Of a DNA stretch of 36,565 bases, positions 27,053 to 34,487 are shown one piece after another. Within the stretch, counting starts at the first letter, position 1. Each line of letters opens with the position of its first letter. The stretch lies in the IMG/VR virus record IMGVR_UViG_3300030331_002896, positions 1 to 36,565 of that record. One strand, written 5' to 3'. The stretch comes from a virus. The notes under the pieces were generated by a model, which saw only the letters and a program-made list of their open reading frames with translations, searched no databases and was not told the origin of the DNA. The translations under genes and the position numbers were made by a program.

Positions 27053-28099
27053 ATGAAGTCAGCAACACTCACATTCGGTAGATTTAATCCCCCAACATCC
27101 GGACATGAAGTTCTTGTACAAAGAGTAATCTCTGTATCAAAGGGATCAGAACACCGAATCTACGCATCGCAATCACATGATCCTAAAAGTAATCCTCTAC
27201 CTTATAGATCAAAGGTCAAGTATCTAAAGAAGGCATTTCCCTATGCCAATATTATGATGGACCCCCGATCAATCACAGTCTTCCATGCTCTTAAGAGTAT
27301 GAGTGATGATGGGTACACAGATGTAACACTTGTGGTCGGCTCGGACAGAGTTAGAGAGTTCGATCGGGCCATCAAACGATATATCGGACACCCGGATCCG
27401 AAAAAGGCATTCAACTTTGACAAGTTCAAAGTCGTAAGTGCAGGTCAACGAGATCCCGACGCAGAAGGCGTTTCTGGTATGTCCGCATCTAAAATGAGAA
27501 AGTTCGTGAAGAATAAAGATATCAAGTCTTTCCTCAAGGGCATTCCTTCAAAGATGCGTGTTGCAGATGGTAAGGCCATGTACAATGAGTTAAGAAAGAG
27601 CATGTCAATCGTCGAAGATGTGGAGATGGACATCAACGAACAGATGAACCTCTTCGAGATCTCCATGAAGGGCAGAAGAAACATTGCCCGTGCAGCAAAA
27701 AGAACTGCAAAGAAGAGACAAAAGAGTCGTGAACGTAAAAAGAAAATAAAGAAGAACTCGACCCAATTGAAAAAAATAGCTCAAAAAGCTGCACGGGAGA
27801 AGATCAAAAAGAAGATCATTCGAGACAGGAATTGGAACACAATGTCACCGCAGGAAAAAGACAAGGTTGAGAAGAAAATAGACAAGAAAAAGGCAGTAAT
27901 CAAGAAACTGACCACCAAACTCCTCCCGAGTATTCGTAAAAAAGAGACAGAACGAATTGCTAAACTCAGAGGAAAGAATGAAAACAATACATATAATGAG
28001 AAACAAAAATCTGGTGCTGGAGAAGACGGAACAGACGAACTTCTCAAGAATTACATGAAACAAACACCACACTCTAGGAGAAACAATGTTCAAAGATGA
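27053..28099 (+). CDS. NadM/cytidylyltransferase-like nucleotidyltransferase with basic C-terminus, 348 aa
   Basis: Residues 1-~165 are an adenylyl/cytidylyltransferase of the HIGH superfamily: LTFGRFNPPTSGHEVL (T-x-G-H nucleotide site, 15-18), LVVGSDRV (94-100) and SGMSASKMRKF (141-151, the second nucleotide-binding motif). This resembles NMN adenylyltransferase-like proteins of T4-like phages, which can act in NAD salvage; cytidylyltransferase activity is an alternative. Residues ~195-330 are a highly basic helical extension (MKGRRNIARAAKRTAKKRQK) not needed for catalysis, suggesting DNA or head association. First gene of the 27.05-30.74 kb operon. Confidence 0.8.
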   Translation: MKSATLTFGRFNPPTSGHEVLVQRVISVSKGSEHRIYASQSHDPKSNPLPYRSKVKYLKKAFPYANIMMDPRSITVFHALKSMSDDGYTDVTLVVGSDRVREFDRAIKRYIGHPDPKKAFNFDKFKVVSAGQRDPDAEGVSGMSASKMRKFVKNKDIKSFLKGIPSKMRVADGKAMYNELRKSMSIVEDVEMDINEQMNLFEISMKGRRNIARAAKRTAKKRQKSRERKKKIKKNSTQLKKIAQKAAREKIKKKIIRDRNWNTMSPQEKDKVEKKIDKKKAVIKKLTTKLLPSIRKKETERIAKLRGKNENNTYNEKQKSGAGEDGTDELLKNYMKQTPHSRRNNVQR

Positions 28100-28361
28100 C
28101 AAATATAGTAATTTAGTGAACGATATCTCGAACATGATGTCTAGTCACAAAGCCGTCGGTTCCGAGTTACCAGATCATATGCGATCTGCTGCGATTCAGG
28201 CCGGAATTGAAGCTAGAGAGGCAAAGACTCTAGAAGATAGAAACGCAACCTTCTCTAAGCACTTAACCACAGCGGCTGATGGTGTGATGTATTCAAACAA
28301 GCAAGCCGGAACCTTTTATGATATTGCAACACACTCAATGGAAGGAAGAATAGACAAATGA
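28086..28361 (+). CDS. Hypothetical protein, 91 aa
   Basis: AGGAG precedes ATG 28086, inside the last 14 nt of the nucleotidyltransferase gene. Helical and charged (KYSNLVNDISNMMSSHKAVG, AAIQAGIEAREAKTLEDRNA), no membrane segment and no recognised motif. The stop overlaps the next start (ATGA). Tight coupling places it in the internal-protein operon. Confidence 0.62.
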   Translation: MFKDDKYSNLVNDISNMMSSHKAVGSELPDHMRSAAIQAGIEAREAKTLEDRNATFSKHLTTAADGVMYSNKQAGTFYDIATHSMEGRIDK

Positions 28362-28822
28362 AATCGTTCGATAAAATTAGAGAAAAACTAGACGAAGATC
28401 TTCAAGCTGTGTACGATTATGGTTCAACCCAACCAAACGTAGGGTCTGGTTCATATGGGGTTCACGAACTAGGTGACCCGGAAAGTATCGAAGTCATAAA
28501 CAACTTCCTACAGAACTACACAAGAAAACTATACTTTGACAAAAGACAAGCCGTCGTAGAACTTAAGACAAACCTTCACAAGTTTGGTTTGGACTTCGAT
28601 GTCGCCTCTGCAAGTGAAGGCACGTACGCTCTCAAAATGTGGGGTGGTTCTTTTGGTAAGACCGTAGACACACCTTTCGATGAGTTTCACAGAAGTGACA
28701 ACATCAGAGAAAAACTAGGACACGGTTTAAACCTAGAAGTCAACTTCAATAAAGTCGGCAATGGTTTACATAAAGCAGAAGTTATGATTGTTCCCGACAG
28801 TGGAGAAACAGAGACAGAATAA
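28358..28822 (+). CDS. MKSF-leader late protein, 154 aa
   Basis: Starts MKSFDKIREKLDE|DLQ, with I-R-E and L-D-E as candidate prohead-protease sites. The body has an alpha/beta pattern (IEVINNFLQNYTRKLYFDKR, VVELKTNLHKFGLDFDV, TYALKMWGGSFGKT) and an acidic tail. I recall similar MKSF-starting proteins of this size in T4-like cyanophages, function unknown. Likely an internal head protein. Confidence 0.66.
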   Translation: MKSFDKIREKLDEDLQAVYDYGSTQPNVGSGSYGVHELGDPESIEVINNFLQNYTRKLYFDKRQAVVELKTNLHKFGLDFDVASASEGTYALKMWGGSFGKTVDTPFDEFHRSDNIREKLGHGLNLEVNFNKVGNGLHKAEVMIVPDSGETETE

Positions 28823-29200
28823 ATGATCTATGGTGAACCTCTTAATAATGATAACTACATGATGGTTTGTATGAAATTCTACGATAACCCACAATGCAAG
28901 GGTATTGAAGAATTCCATGAAGACTTAGATCGAGTGAAGTACCTAAAAAGATTGTTTAAAAAATATTTAAACAGTGGATCTTTACGAGAGAGGTTGATAC
29001 TAAATCATTTAATAATACTACACAACGTGTTAGGACAAATTTCGGTGAGATTACTTTTCCTAAAACTAGAGAAAGAAATACACTCACCACTGAAAACTTT
29101 TTTATTATATCTTAACTACTTACCAGAAACGATACCAGAGGTTGATCTAGTGGACATTCCGGTGGATCAAAAGATTGCAGAAACTTTGAGAGGAATCTGA
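28823..29200 (+). CDS. Conserved marine T4-like phage protein, 125 aa
   Basis: Starts directly after the previous stop (TAA ATG). MVCMKFYDNPQCKGIEEFHE, then DLDRVKYLKRLFKKYLNSG and RERLILNHLIILHNVLGQIS form the recognisable core of a protein I recall in T4-like cyanophages (YDNPQC...EDL.RVKY.KRL...Y...G.L.ERLILNH.I). All-helical, with no membrane segment. Function unknown; it is one of a conserved pair with the next gene. Confidence 0.72.
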   Translation: MIYGEPLNNDNYMMVCMKFYDNPQCKGIEEFHEDLDRVKYLKRLFKKYLNSGSLRERLILNHLIILHNVLGQISVRLLFLKLEKEIHSPLKTFLLYLNYLPETIPEVDLVDIPVDQKIAETLRGI

Positions 29201-29736
29201 TGGCACTCGCAGGAACGGCACTTGATATTTTCATCGCATATAAGTTTATACAACTTCTTGTTGTTCCATTCGATAAGACTGACGCTTATAAACTAGGCAT
29301 CATCGATGAACGGGGCCAGATTCTTAAGAAGAGAAAGACTCTCAAAACATCCGAAGAGAAAAAAGCATACCCTTCCGTGTTTTATACCCTCGTCTGGAAG
29401 ATGAAAAGAGTTCTAGAAAAACTGCCGTTCGGTAAAACTAAACTAGCTTCACTCGCAGCTGCAATTTACTTCCTCAAAGAACACAGTATGAAAATGGGGT
29501 GTTCTCCCGATACCATCGAGAATGCACTCCTAAACCATCTAGAGGATTTAAATCTAGAGGGTCTGGAGGAGTCTTTCGAGTTTCCGACCGTCTTGGAGGA
29601 CGGAGAGTACATCCTAGACGGTAGGAAAGTAGTTATATCAGAGTATATGGAACCGGTGGACATAATTCTAGGTGTCCCCATATTTAAGATAAAAGAAAGA
29701 GTATTCACCCATGAAGACCTTCAACCAATTCATTGA
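29200..29736 (+). CDS. Conserved marine T4-like phage protein, 178 aa
   Basis: The start overlaps the previous stop (TGATG). LDIFIAYKFIQLLVVPFDKT, then DAYKLGIIDERGQILKKRKT and FGKTKLASLAAAIYFLKEHS are, as far as I recall, hallmarks of a protein conserved in T4-like marine phages next to the 125-aa protein. The N-terminal segment is hydrophobic but short. The C-terminal part is a beta-rich acidic region (EDGEYILDGRKVVISEYMEP). Function unknown. Confidence 0.72.
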   Translation: MALAGTALDIFIAYKFIQLLVVPFDKTDAYKLGIIDERGQILKKRKTLKTSEEKKAYPSVFYTLVWKMKRVLEKLPFGKTKLASLAAAIYFLKEHSMKMGCSPDTIENALLNHLEDLNLEGLEESFEFPTVLEDGEYILDGRKVVISEYMEPVDIILGVPIFKIKERVFTHEDLQPIH

Positions 29737-30046
29737 AGAAGAAACTGCGGTTAATTCCACAGGACCAGGCATCGCAGGAATAAATCCTCCGCCTGATGAT
29801 TTTCCTCCAGTCAGAAAAAAGAAAAGAAAACCTGATGACAAGTTCATGGGTAACCCAGTCTTCAAAGTAAGTCAAGAAGAGTATGACAAGTGTATCATGG
29901 GTAAAGTGAAGTATGAGAGATACGCAAAGTATCTCAAGCAAGAAAACACTGATGGCGTCAAAGACCAAATTAGACGATCCGGTGCAAAAAGCATTATAAT
30001 CCAAAACGAAAAAACAGGGGAAATGTCCTATCTGTTCAGGAGGTAA
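29711..30046 (+). CDS. Internal-head-type protein with MKTF leader, 111 aa
   Basis: Starts MKTFNQFIEE|ETAVN, with I-E-E at residues 8-10. This is close to the T4 IPIII capsid-targeting sequence, which as I recall begins MKTYQEFIAE|A. The body has a proline-rich linker (GINPPPDDFPPVRKKKRKPD), MGNPVFKVSQEEYDKCIMGK, and a basic end (AKSIIIQNEKTGEMSYLF). A protein of this pattern is conserved in T4-like marine phages. It overlaps the previous gene by 26 nt. Confidence 0.74.
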   Translation: MKTFNQFIEEETAVNSTGPGIAGINPPPDDFPPVRKKKRKPDDKFMGNPVFKVSQEEYDKCIMGKVKYERYAKYLKQENTDGVKDQIRRSGAKSIIIQNEKTGEMSYLFRR

Positions 30047-30049
30047 AAT

Positions 30050-30502
30050 ATGTTGGAGTCGTTTTTAACAACAGAATTTTTATCATTAGTAGGCGGCAGT
30101 TTGACCGGATTCTTCTTCAAGTCCATAGCAGAAAAAAGACAGATGGAACAAGAGAGGTTCGAGAGAACCATCTCCATGATGAAAACCGAAAACGAAATGG
30201 CCGACTCTGCGGTGAACAGAGTTCCTATCAGTGCGGGTAAGGTGGTTCGTAGAATTATCGTTCTCTGTATCTTATTCGGAACGATCATTGCTCCGTTCAT
30301 TCTACCGTTCTTCCAGATTCCAACTGTGGTAGAAATAGTAGAGAAGAGAAACTCACCCCTTGACATTTTTGGAATGTTCGGGACTAATGAGTACGTTTCG
30401 TTCGAATCGATACATGGGTTCCTGTTTACTACAGAGAACAGGCAAATATTAGTTACAATTGTGGGGTTCTACTTCGGAACCGCTGCGGGGAAATCTAGAT
30501 GA
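30050..30502 (+). CDS. Membrane protein with cytoplasmic coiled region, 150 aa (holin candidate)
   Basis: AGGAGG precedes ATG 30050. Hydrophobic segments: ~8-24 (FLSLVGGSLTGFFF, weak), ~66-90 (VVRRIIVLCILFGTIIAPFI, then LPFF) and ~130-147 (ILVTIVGFYFGTAAG). Between the first two is a charged helix (EKRQMEQERFERTISMMKTE). Size and topology would fit a holin-like or inner-membrane accessory protein. It is coupled (ATGA) to a lipoprotein gene, a pairing seen in lysis cassettes, but no endolysin is visible in the window. Confidence 0.62.
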   Translation: MLESFLTTEFLSLVGGSLTGFFFKSIAEKRQMEQERFERTISMMKTENEMADSAVNRVPISAGKVVRRIIVLCILFGTIIAPFILPFFQIPTVVEIVEKRNSPLDIFGMFGTNEYVSFESIHGFLFTTENRQILVTIVGFYFGTAAGKSR

Positions 30503-30741
30503 AAAAGTTATTATTGATTTTATTTTGTGCAGGTTTAGTCGGATGTGCAGGCAACCAGAAGATTTTAGGCGAGAATGATTCGGCTCCAATCAAACAGGTT
30601 GGTTCTCCAGTCGAAATCGTGGAGGCCTCCGGATCCCATTGGTGGGTTTATATGATCTGGTTCGTTCTCATTGTGGCATCGGTTATATTCGCCTGGAGAG
30701 AGTTCAAACCTAGTCCTCCTGAACAAACCACCGATTCATGA
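30499..30741 (+). CDS. Lipoprotein with C-terminal membrane helix, u-spanin-like, 80 aa
   Basis: N-terminal lipoprotein signal with lipobox: MKKLLLILFCAGLVGC|AG. A ~35-residue periplasmic stretch follows, then a membrane helix (HWWVYMIWFVLIVASVIFAW, ~47-66), an Arg and a short tail. A lipidated N-terminus plus C-terminal inner-membrane helix is the architecture of unimolecular spanins such as T1 gp11, which fuse inner and outer membranes at lysis. The periplasmic part is short for that role, so a general envelope protein is the alternative. It is the last gene of the operon and converges on the GIY-YIG gene with a 32-nt overlap. Confidence 0.62.
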   Translation: MKKLLLILFCAGLVGCAGNQKILGENDSAPIKQVGSPVEIVEASGSHWWVYMIWFVLIVASVIFAWREFKPSPPEQTTDS

Positions 30742-31123
30742 TATTAGAATTGTAGTAGGCCCGGTCACCATTATCCATAGACTCAGATAGAACATCATTC
30801 TTAATCTGATACTCGACTTCAGAGAATGTAAGTTCTCCTCTACTCTTGCACAGTTTCAGAACCTCGAACTTGAAGTTCTCTATACCATATTCCTCGATGT
30901 CCCGATTGAGTTCGTCGCAGGATCCTGTGTAGGATCTCCACTTAGATTCTTTTACCACACGTTTTCTGTTCTTCCTGCCGGTCACTTTCTTTCGTGTATA
31001 CGAGTGTAATTGTTTCTTGCCGATATACTTTCTGCCTGTCTCTTTGTGGGTGATCTCGTAAACAAAACCAAACCACCGATCTGGTTCAAAGTCTACTGGT
31101 AAGTTTTCCCAATGTCCAAACAT
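30710..31123 (-). CDS. GIY-YIG endonuclease, SegE-like, 137 aa
   Basis: Start at ATG 31123 (MFGHWENLPVDFEPDRW). The nuclease core is GFVYEITHKETGRKYIGKKQ (GIY reads FVY, then KYIGKK), followed by SKWRSYTGSCDELNRDIEEY with the conserved R and an EFEVL-like strand (FKFEVLKLC). The catalytic Glu is in the SEVEYQIKNDVL helix. This matches the T4-like SegE-type GIY-YIG family, mostly free-standing homing nucleases. The ribosome-binding site (GGAGAGG) lies within the hairpin at 31131-31154. The 3' end overlaps the convergent lipoprotein gene. Confidence 0.85.
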   Translation of the reverse strand: MFGHWENLPVDFEPDRWFGFVYEITHKETGRKYIGKKQLHSYTRKKVTGRKNRKRVVKESKWRSYTGSCDELNRDIEEYGIENFKFEVLKLCKSRGELTFSEVEYQIKNDVLSESMDNGDRAYYNSNIMNRWFVQED

Positions 31124-31130
31124 AAAAAAA

Positions 31131-31154
31131 CCTCTCCCCATATTTAGGGAGAGG
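31131..31154. terminator. Bidirectional terminator hairpin with embedded RBS and late element
   Basis: CCTCTCCC (31131-31138) pairs with GGGAGAGG (31147-31154), 8 bp, loop of 8 nt. On the minus strand seven Ts follow (31130-31124), ending the porin transcript. On the plus strand TTCTTTATTGTTCTTTT follows, ending the late operon. The minus-strand 3' arm holds GGAGAGG, the ribosome-binding site of the GIY-YIG gene, and the loop holds CCTAAATA. Confidence 0.85.
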
Positions 31155-31179
31155 TTCTTTATTGTTCTTTTAGTTTGTA

Positions 31180-32241
31180 TCAGAAACTAAAAGTGATCTG
31201 GGATCGAACGAGGTACTGTCCGTCCTCGGAGTTGTTCGACCAACCAGTGTCGTTGACATCCCATGAAGCGCCGACACCCTCGAAAGAGTAACCAACAGAG
31301 TTGGTCCATCGGACATTCGTGCAGAGGTCATAGTTGACACCAACAGTCGCAATGTTCAGAACTTCCGAGTCGATCTTGCCGTACTCGTACATACCAAACA
31401 GTTGACAATTGGTTGCAACTCGATAACCGACCTGTCCAACCGCACCCCAGCCGTCAGCGTCACCATCTCGGGCAACATAACCAACGCTACTGGTGAGATC
31501 ATCACTCAGGTCGAAAGTGGCATCAAAGGTGTACGATGTAACACCCATATCGGCAGCCTCGTTGTATGCAATAGCAGCACCGAGATCTACCCAGTCGAGT
31601 CCACCGTAAGAGAGACGACCAACAAAACCATAGTCGTGGTCGGTCGTAACCTCAGTATTAGCGGAGTTGAAACCATCGGTGTAGGCACCGGAGAGGTTGA
31701 AGTCTCCAAGTTCCTTCGAAAGTTCCACACCCTGCGATCGTCCCTGACCAAAGGTATAAGAGACGATCGAGTAATCGCCAATCAGAGTGTCTGGAGTTGA
31801 AACATTAACCTCAGACATGAACTGAGTCTTAAACTGTCCAACTTTAACAGTCGCAAATCCAAAGTCGTTACGAATATAAGCGTCACGAAGTCGGAAATCG
31901 GTGTTAGAACCTACCTCTGCGGTAAACTTGTAGCTTGCGAACCCGTCACCGAGTTGCAGACGACCCTTGAACCCAAAGGCGGCCTTACGAACGTCGAATC
32001 CCTGACGAACATCTAGGTCATCACCGTCGTTGTACAGGTATCGAAACTGTACAAATCCGGTGGGAGTAAAGGTGAAGTCTCTGTGGACCCCATCCCGAAG
32101 TGAAGTGTGAGTTGCAGACTCGGCAAGAACCTCGCGGATCATTTCCCTAGTCTCGGCAGCTCTCATTGACTCCACGTTAGTATCTGCGTAGCAAGTTCCA
32201 CTTGCGATTGACGCAGCAACAATAGTAGTAAGTAAATTCAT
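31180..32241 (-). CDS. Outer-membrane porin, planctomycete-type, 353 aa
   Basis: Start at ATG 32241 (AAGGAG 7 nt before it). Signal peptide MNLLTTIVAASIASGTCYA|D. Residues ~23-50 form a helical or coiled region (ESMRAAETREMIREVLAESA), then FTPTGFVQFRYLYNDGDDLD and alternating strands with GRLQLGDGFASYKFTAEVG, ending QITFSF with the C-terminal aromatic of beta-barrel outer-membrane proteins. The pattern resembles OprO/OprP-like porins, particularly Planctomycetes/Phycisphaerae versions with the E-REML/VLADA-type N-terminal helix and QFRY phrase, as far as I recall. Length is typical. Probably acquired from the host; a nutrient-uptake or receptor-masking role is inferred. Preceded by a small membrane protein in the same transcript. 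Confidence 0.82.
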   Translation of the reverse strand: MNLLTTIVAASIASGTCYADTNVESMRAAETREMIREVLAESATHTSLRDGVHRDFTFTPTGFVQFRYLYNDGDDLDVRQGFDVRKAAFGFKGRLQLGDGFASYKFTAEVGSNTDFRLRDAYIRNDFGFATVKVGQFKTQFMSEVNVSTPDTLIGDYSIVSYTFGQGRSQGVELSKELGDFNLSGAYTDGFNSANTEVTTDHDYGFVGRLSYGGLDWVDLGAAIAYNEAADMGVTSYTFDATFDLSDDLTSSVGYVARDGDADGWGAVGQVGYRVATNCQLFGMYEYGKIDSEVLNIATVGVNYDLCTNVRWTNSVGYSFEGVGASWDVNDTGWSNNSEDGQYLVRSQITFSF

Positions 32242-32263
32242 GTCTTTTCTCCTTGACATTTAC

Positions 32264-32458
32264 TCAGGCACCCCAAGAGGTGACAGCATCCCAAACAGTT
32301 GCGATTGCATCGCGGAACCAAATTACGCCATCCCATGCGAAGGGAATAAGAGCGAGAGTAATGAGAGTAGAACGGCACACGCCGAACTTCGTAAGAGTTT
32401 TACCGACGACATCGGTAGCGCACCCAAAATAGGAGCAATTGTTTGCAGTCTTAGTCAT
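32264..32458 (-). CDS. Small membrane protein, 64 aa
   Basis: ATG 32458 has AAGGAG at a good distance and follows a perfect-consensus promoter. Four cysteines lie in the first 30 residues (NNCSYFGCATDVVGKTLTKF, GVCRS) and one membrane helix at ~30-50 (STLITLALIPFAWDGVIWF). Next gene, 22 nt on, is the porin, so both are co-transcribed. No family is recognised; a partner for the porin or an envelope modifier is possible. Confidence 0.68.
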   Translation of the reverse strand: MTKTANNCSYFGCATDVVGKTLTKFGVCRSTLITLALIPFAWDGVIWFRDAIATVWDAVTSWGA

Positions 32459-32520
32459 ATTTTTTCTCCTTATGTTTAGACTGTAGTCACAGACGGACTA
32501 ACCGAATGTGAACAATATGT

Positions 32521-32549
32521 ATTATACTTTAATTTGATCAGTTTGTCAA
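32521..32549 (-). promoter_or_regulatory. Perfect-consensus sigma70 promoter for the porin operon
   Basis: Minus strand: TTGACA (32549-32544), 17-nt spacer, TATAAT (32526-32521), both 6/6 matches. The start near 32514 gives a ~55-nt leader before ATG 32458. The -35 overlaps the end of the NrdJ gene. Confidence 0.9.
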
Positions 32550-34487
32550 GTCAACAATTTCACATGAGTTTCCGGAACAAGCCATCGTCTGGGTTCCGGA
32601 TGTATTGTCTTCCTTTTCATAACTGGATAGTTCCAACCAATCAACTTCCTGAGGCAGTTTCTTGCAAAACTCGGTAAACTCCCTCTTGGTAGAATCTTGG
32701 TATGGAGCCTGTCTGTAGGAGTGGTCACTGTGAGGCAGGAATGAGATACCTGAAATCTCATCAAAGTGATCGTAAACCCAACCACCCACCATAGGCCACT
32801 CTTCTTCTTTAACGGTGATGGTAACACTTGGTTTGTGTTCACACCAATGTCTCTGATAAACCAACCAGAGTTCTAGTTGTTCTATCGCACTCATATCGTT
32901 TCTCGTAACAGAACCCTTGGGGGACTGCACCGGGAAAGAAAATACTGTAACATGATCTGGTTTCATCACATCAGCTTCGTTCGGGAATCCTTTATCCTTC
33001 ATGAACTTGCACAGAGGATCTTTGTTGTCTGCCCGAACTGTTCTGATGTAATAGTCATTGTGTCTAGCATGAATACCAGAAGCGGCATCGGTCAACTGAG
33101 AGACTGTCCCGGATGGTTTCACGCATGTAATTGCGGCAGACTGAGGAATACCAAGAAGATCTGCATGTTCCTTGTTGGTAACAATAGCAGTTCTTCTGAA
33201 ACCCTCCAGTCTATCCGACAGACCCTTCATGTCTCTGGTAATCTTAGAATCCATGATGCCTGTCATGGACACTCCAAGAAGCCTCTCCTCCTCGCAGTTC
33301 TTTCTCCAATCACCCGACAGGTAACGAAAGTTTACAAGAGTAGACTGCCAAGTTCCTAGAATGGTTGCGAGTTGTACCTTTCGGTTGAGACTCTCTTCGG
33401 TGTCATTATTGCGAACAACGACCTCTGTCAGATTACAGAATTCCTTGTCACGAAGAATAATTTCAGAACATGGATTGGTTCCGAAGTCGTGATCCGGGTC
33501 TCTGGTCACATAACTAGAGTCAATGTCCAGACGGAACTTGTTCGCCTTTTCGATTTGCTTCTTGGAAGCATCACGATTGAAGATACCGCGTTCACCACTC
33601 TTTGACTTATAAAGAGATAACCATTCTTCCATAAAAGTACCGGACTCCGGCTTCTCTCTGTAAGCTACGGAGTTATTAGCAAGAGCCCTCTGGGGGTCTG
33701 CTTCCCACCAGGCACCACTCTTTGCGTCTCTCATACGTTCGTCCGTAAGAGAAGAAAGAGAAATCAATGCGGACCGGCGTACGCCTCCGACAACCACAAT
33801 CTCTGCAATTTTGCAGATGATATCGTGACATTCGATAGAAGTAAGTTTTCTACCCTTTGCTCGTCGGAAAGTTTCGACGGTGAATTTAAATAAGTCTTCA
33901 AGCGGTTCGGGTCCACTTGCCCGACCTCCAAAAGTTTTAAGTCTTGCGCCCGCAGGGCGAACTTTGCTTGTGTCCCATTTTGGAACCTGACCTCCAATGA
34001 GCAGGCTAAAGAGCTCTCTATACGCTTTCGCCCAGCCCATCTTCGAATCCTGTACAACAATTGTCGTATCACTGTCTTCAAACTCCTCTGCTATCGTCGG
34101 CAGGGTTTTGATGAGTTCGCGTTCGACAGAAAATCCAACGCCAGTTCCGCACATAAGAACGTACAGAATTTCATCAAACGACTTGACCTTATTTGCACTA
34201 ACGTAGGAACAATTATACCCTGCGATATTGTCCCTTCTAAGGGCTTCACCAGAAGTCATCAATGCCCTCATGGATGGCATGATCTCTAGATTCACAACAG
34301 CTCGTTCTAATTCTTCGCGGAGACCGGGATCTACTTCGTGATCACATGTTTCTCTAAGGTGTTCTGTAAAAAAATCAAAATACCTTTTCACGGTTTCCTC
34401 CCAAGTTTCTCGTCGGTTTTCTTTATCTAACCATCGAGAGTATCGAGAGAGGTGTATAAAATCTTGATATAAACTAGGTAGTCCCAT
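32538..34487 (-). CDS. nrdJ: Adenosylcobalamin-dependent ribonucleotide reductase, class II monomeric type, 649 aa
   Basis: It reduces ribonucleotides to deoxyribonucleotides using B12. Catalytic cysteines fit the RTPR (L. leichmannii-type) layout: Cys93 in NCSYVSAN, then NPCSEIILRDKEFCNL with Cys340 and Cys351, 11 residues apart as for C408/C419 of RTPR. The C-terminal redox pair is ACSGNSC (residues 637 and 642). Substrate-site phrases include CGTGVGFSVE, GGVRRSALISLSS and CVKPSGTVSQ. At 649 residues it is slightly short for the family (~700-740), as in other phages. It directly follows ThyX (TGA then ATG) in the primase operon. Phages with class II enzymes depend on host or environmental B12; the CobS/CobT-like genes here are a possible but unproven link. 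Confidence 0.93.
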   Translation of the reverse strand: MGLPSLYQDFIHLSRYSRWLDKENRRETWEETVKRYFDFFTEHLRETCDHEVDPGLREELERAVVNLEIMPSMRALMTSGEALRRDNIAGYNCSYVSANKVKSFDEILYVLMCGTGVGFSVERELIKTLPTIAEEFEDSDTTIVVQDSKMGWAKAYRELFSLLIGGQVPKWDTSKVRPAGARLKTFGGRASGPEPLEDLFKFTVETFRRAKGRKLTSIECHDIICKIAEIVVVGGVRRSALISLSSLTDERMRDAKSGAWWEADPQRALANNSVAYREKPESGTFMEEWLSLYKSKSGERGIFNRDASKKQIEKANKFRLDIDSSYVTRDPDHDFGTNPCSEIILRDKEFCNLTEVVVRNNDTEESLNRKVQLATILGTWQSTLVNFRYLSGDWRKNCEEERLLGVSMTGIMDSKITRDMKGLSDRLEGFRRTAIVTNKEHADLLGIPQSAAITCVKPSGTVSQLTDAASGIHARHNDYYIRTVRADNKDPLCKFMKDKGFPNEADVMKPDHVTVFSFPVQSPKGSVTRNDMSAIEQLELWLVYQRHWCEHKPSVTITVKEEEWPMVGGWVYDHFDEISGISFLPHSDHSYRQAPYQDSTKREFTEFCKKLPQEVDWLELSSYEKEDNTSGTQTMACSGNSCEIVDLTN

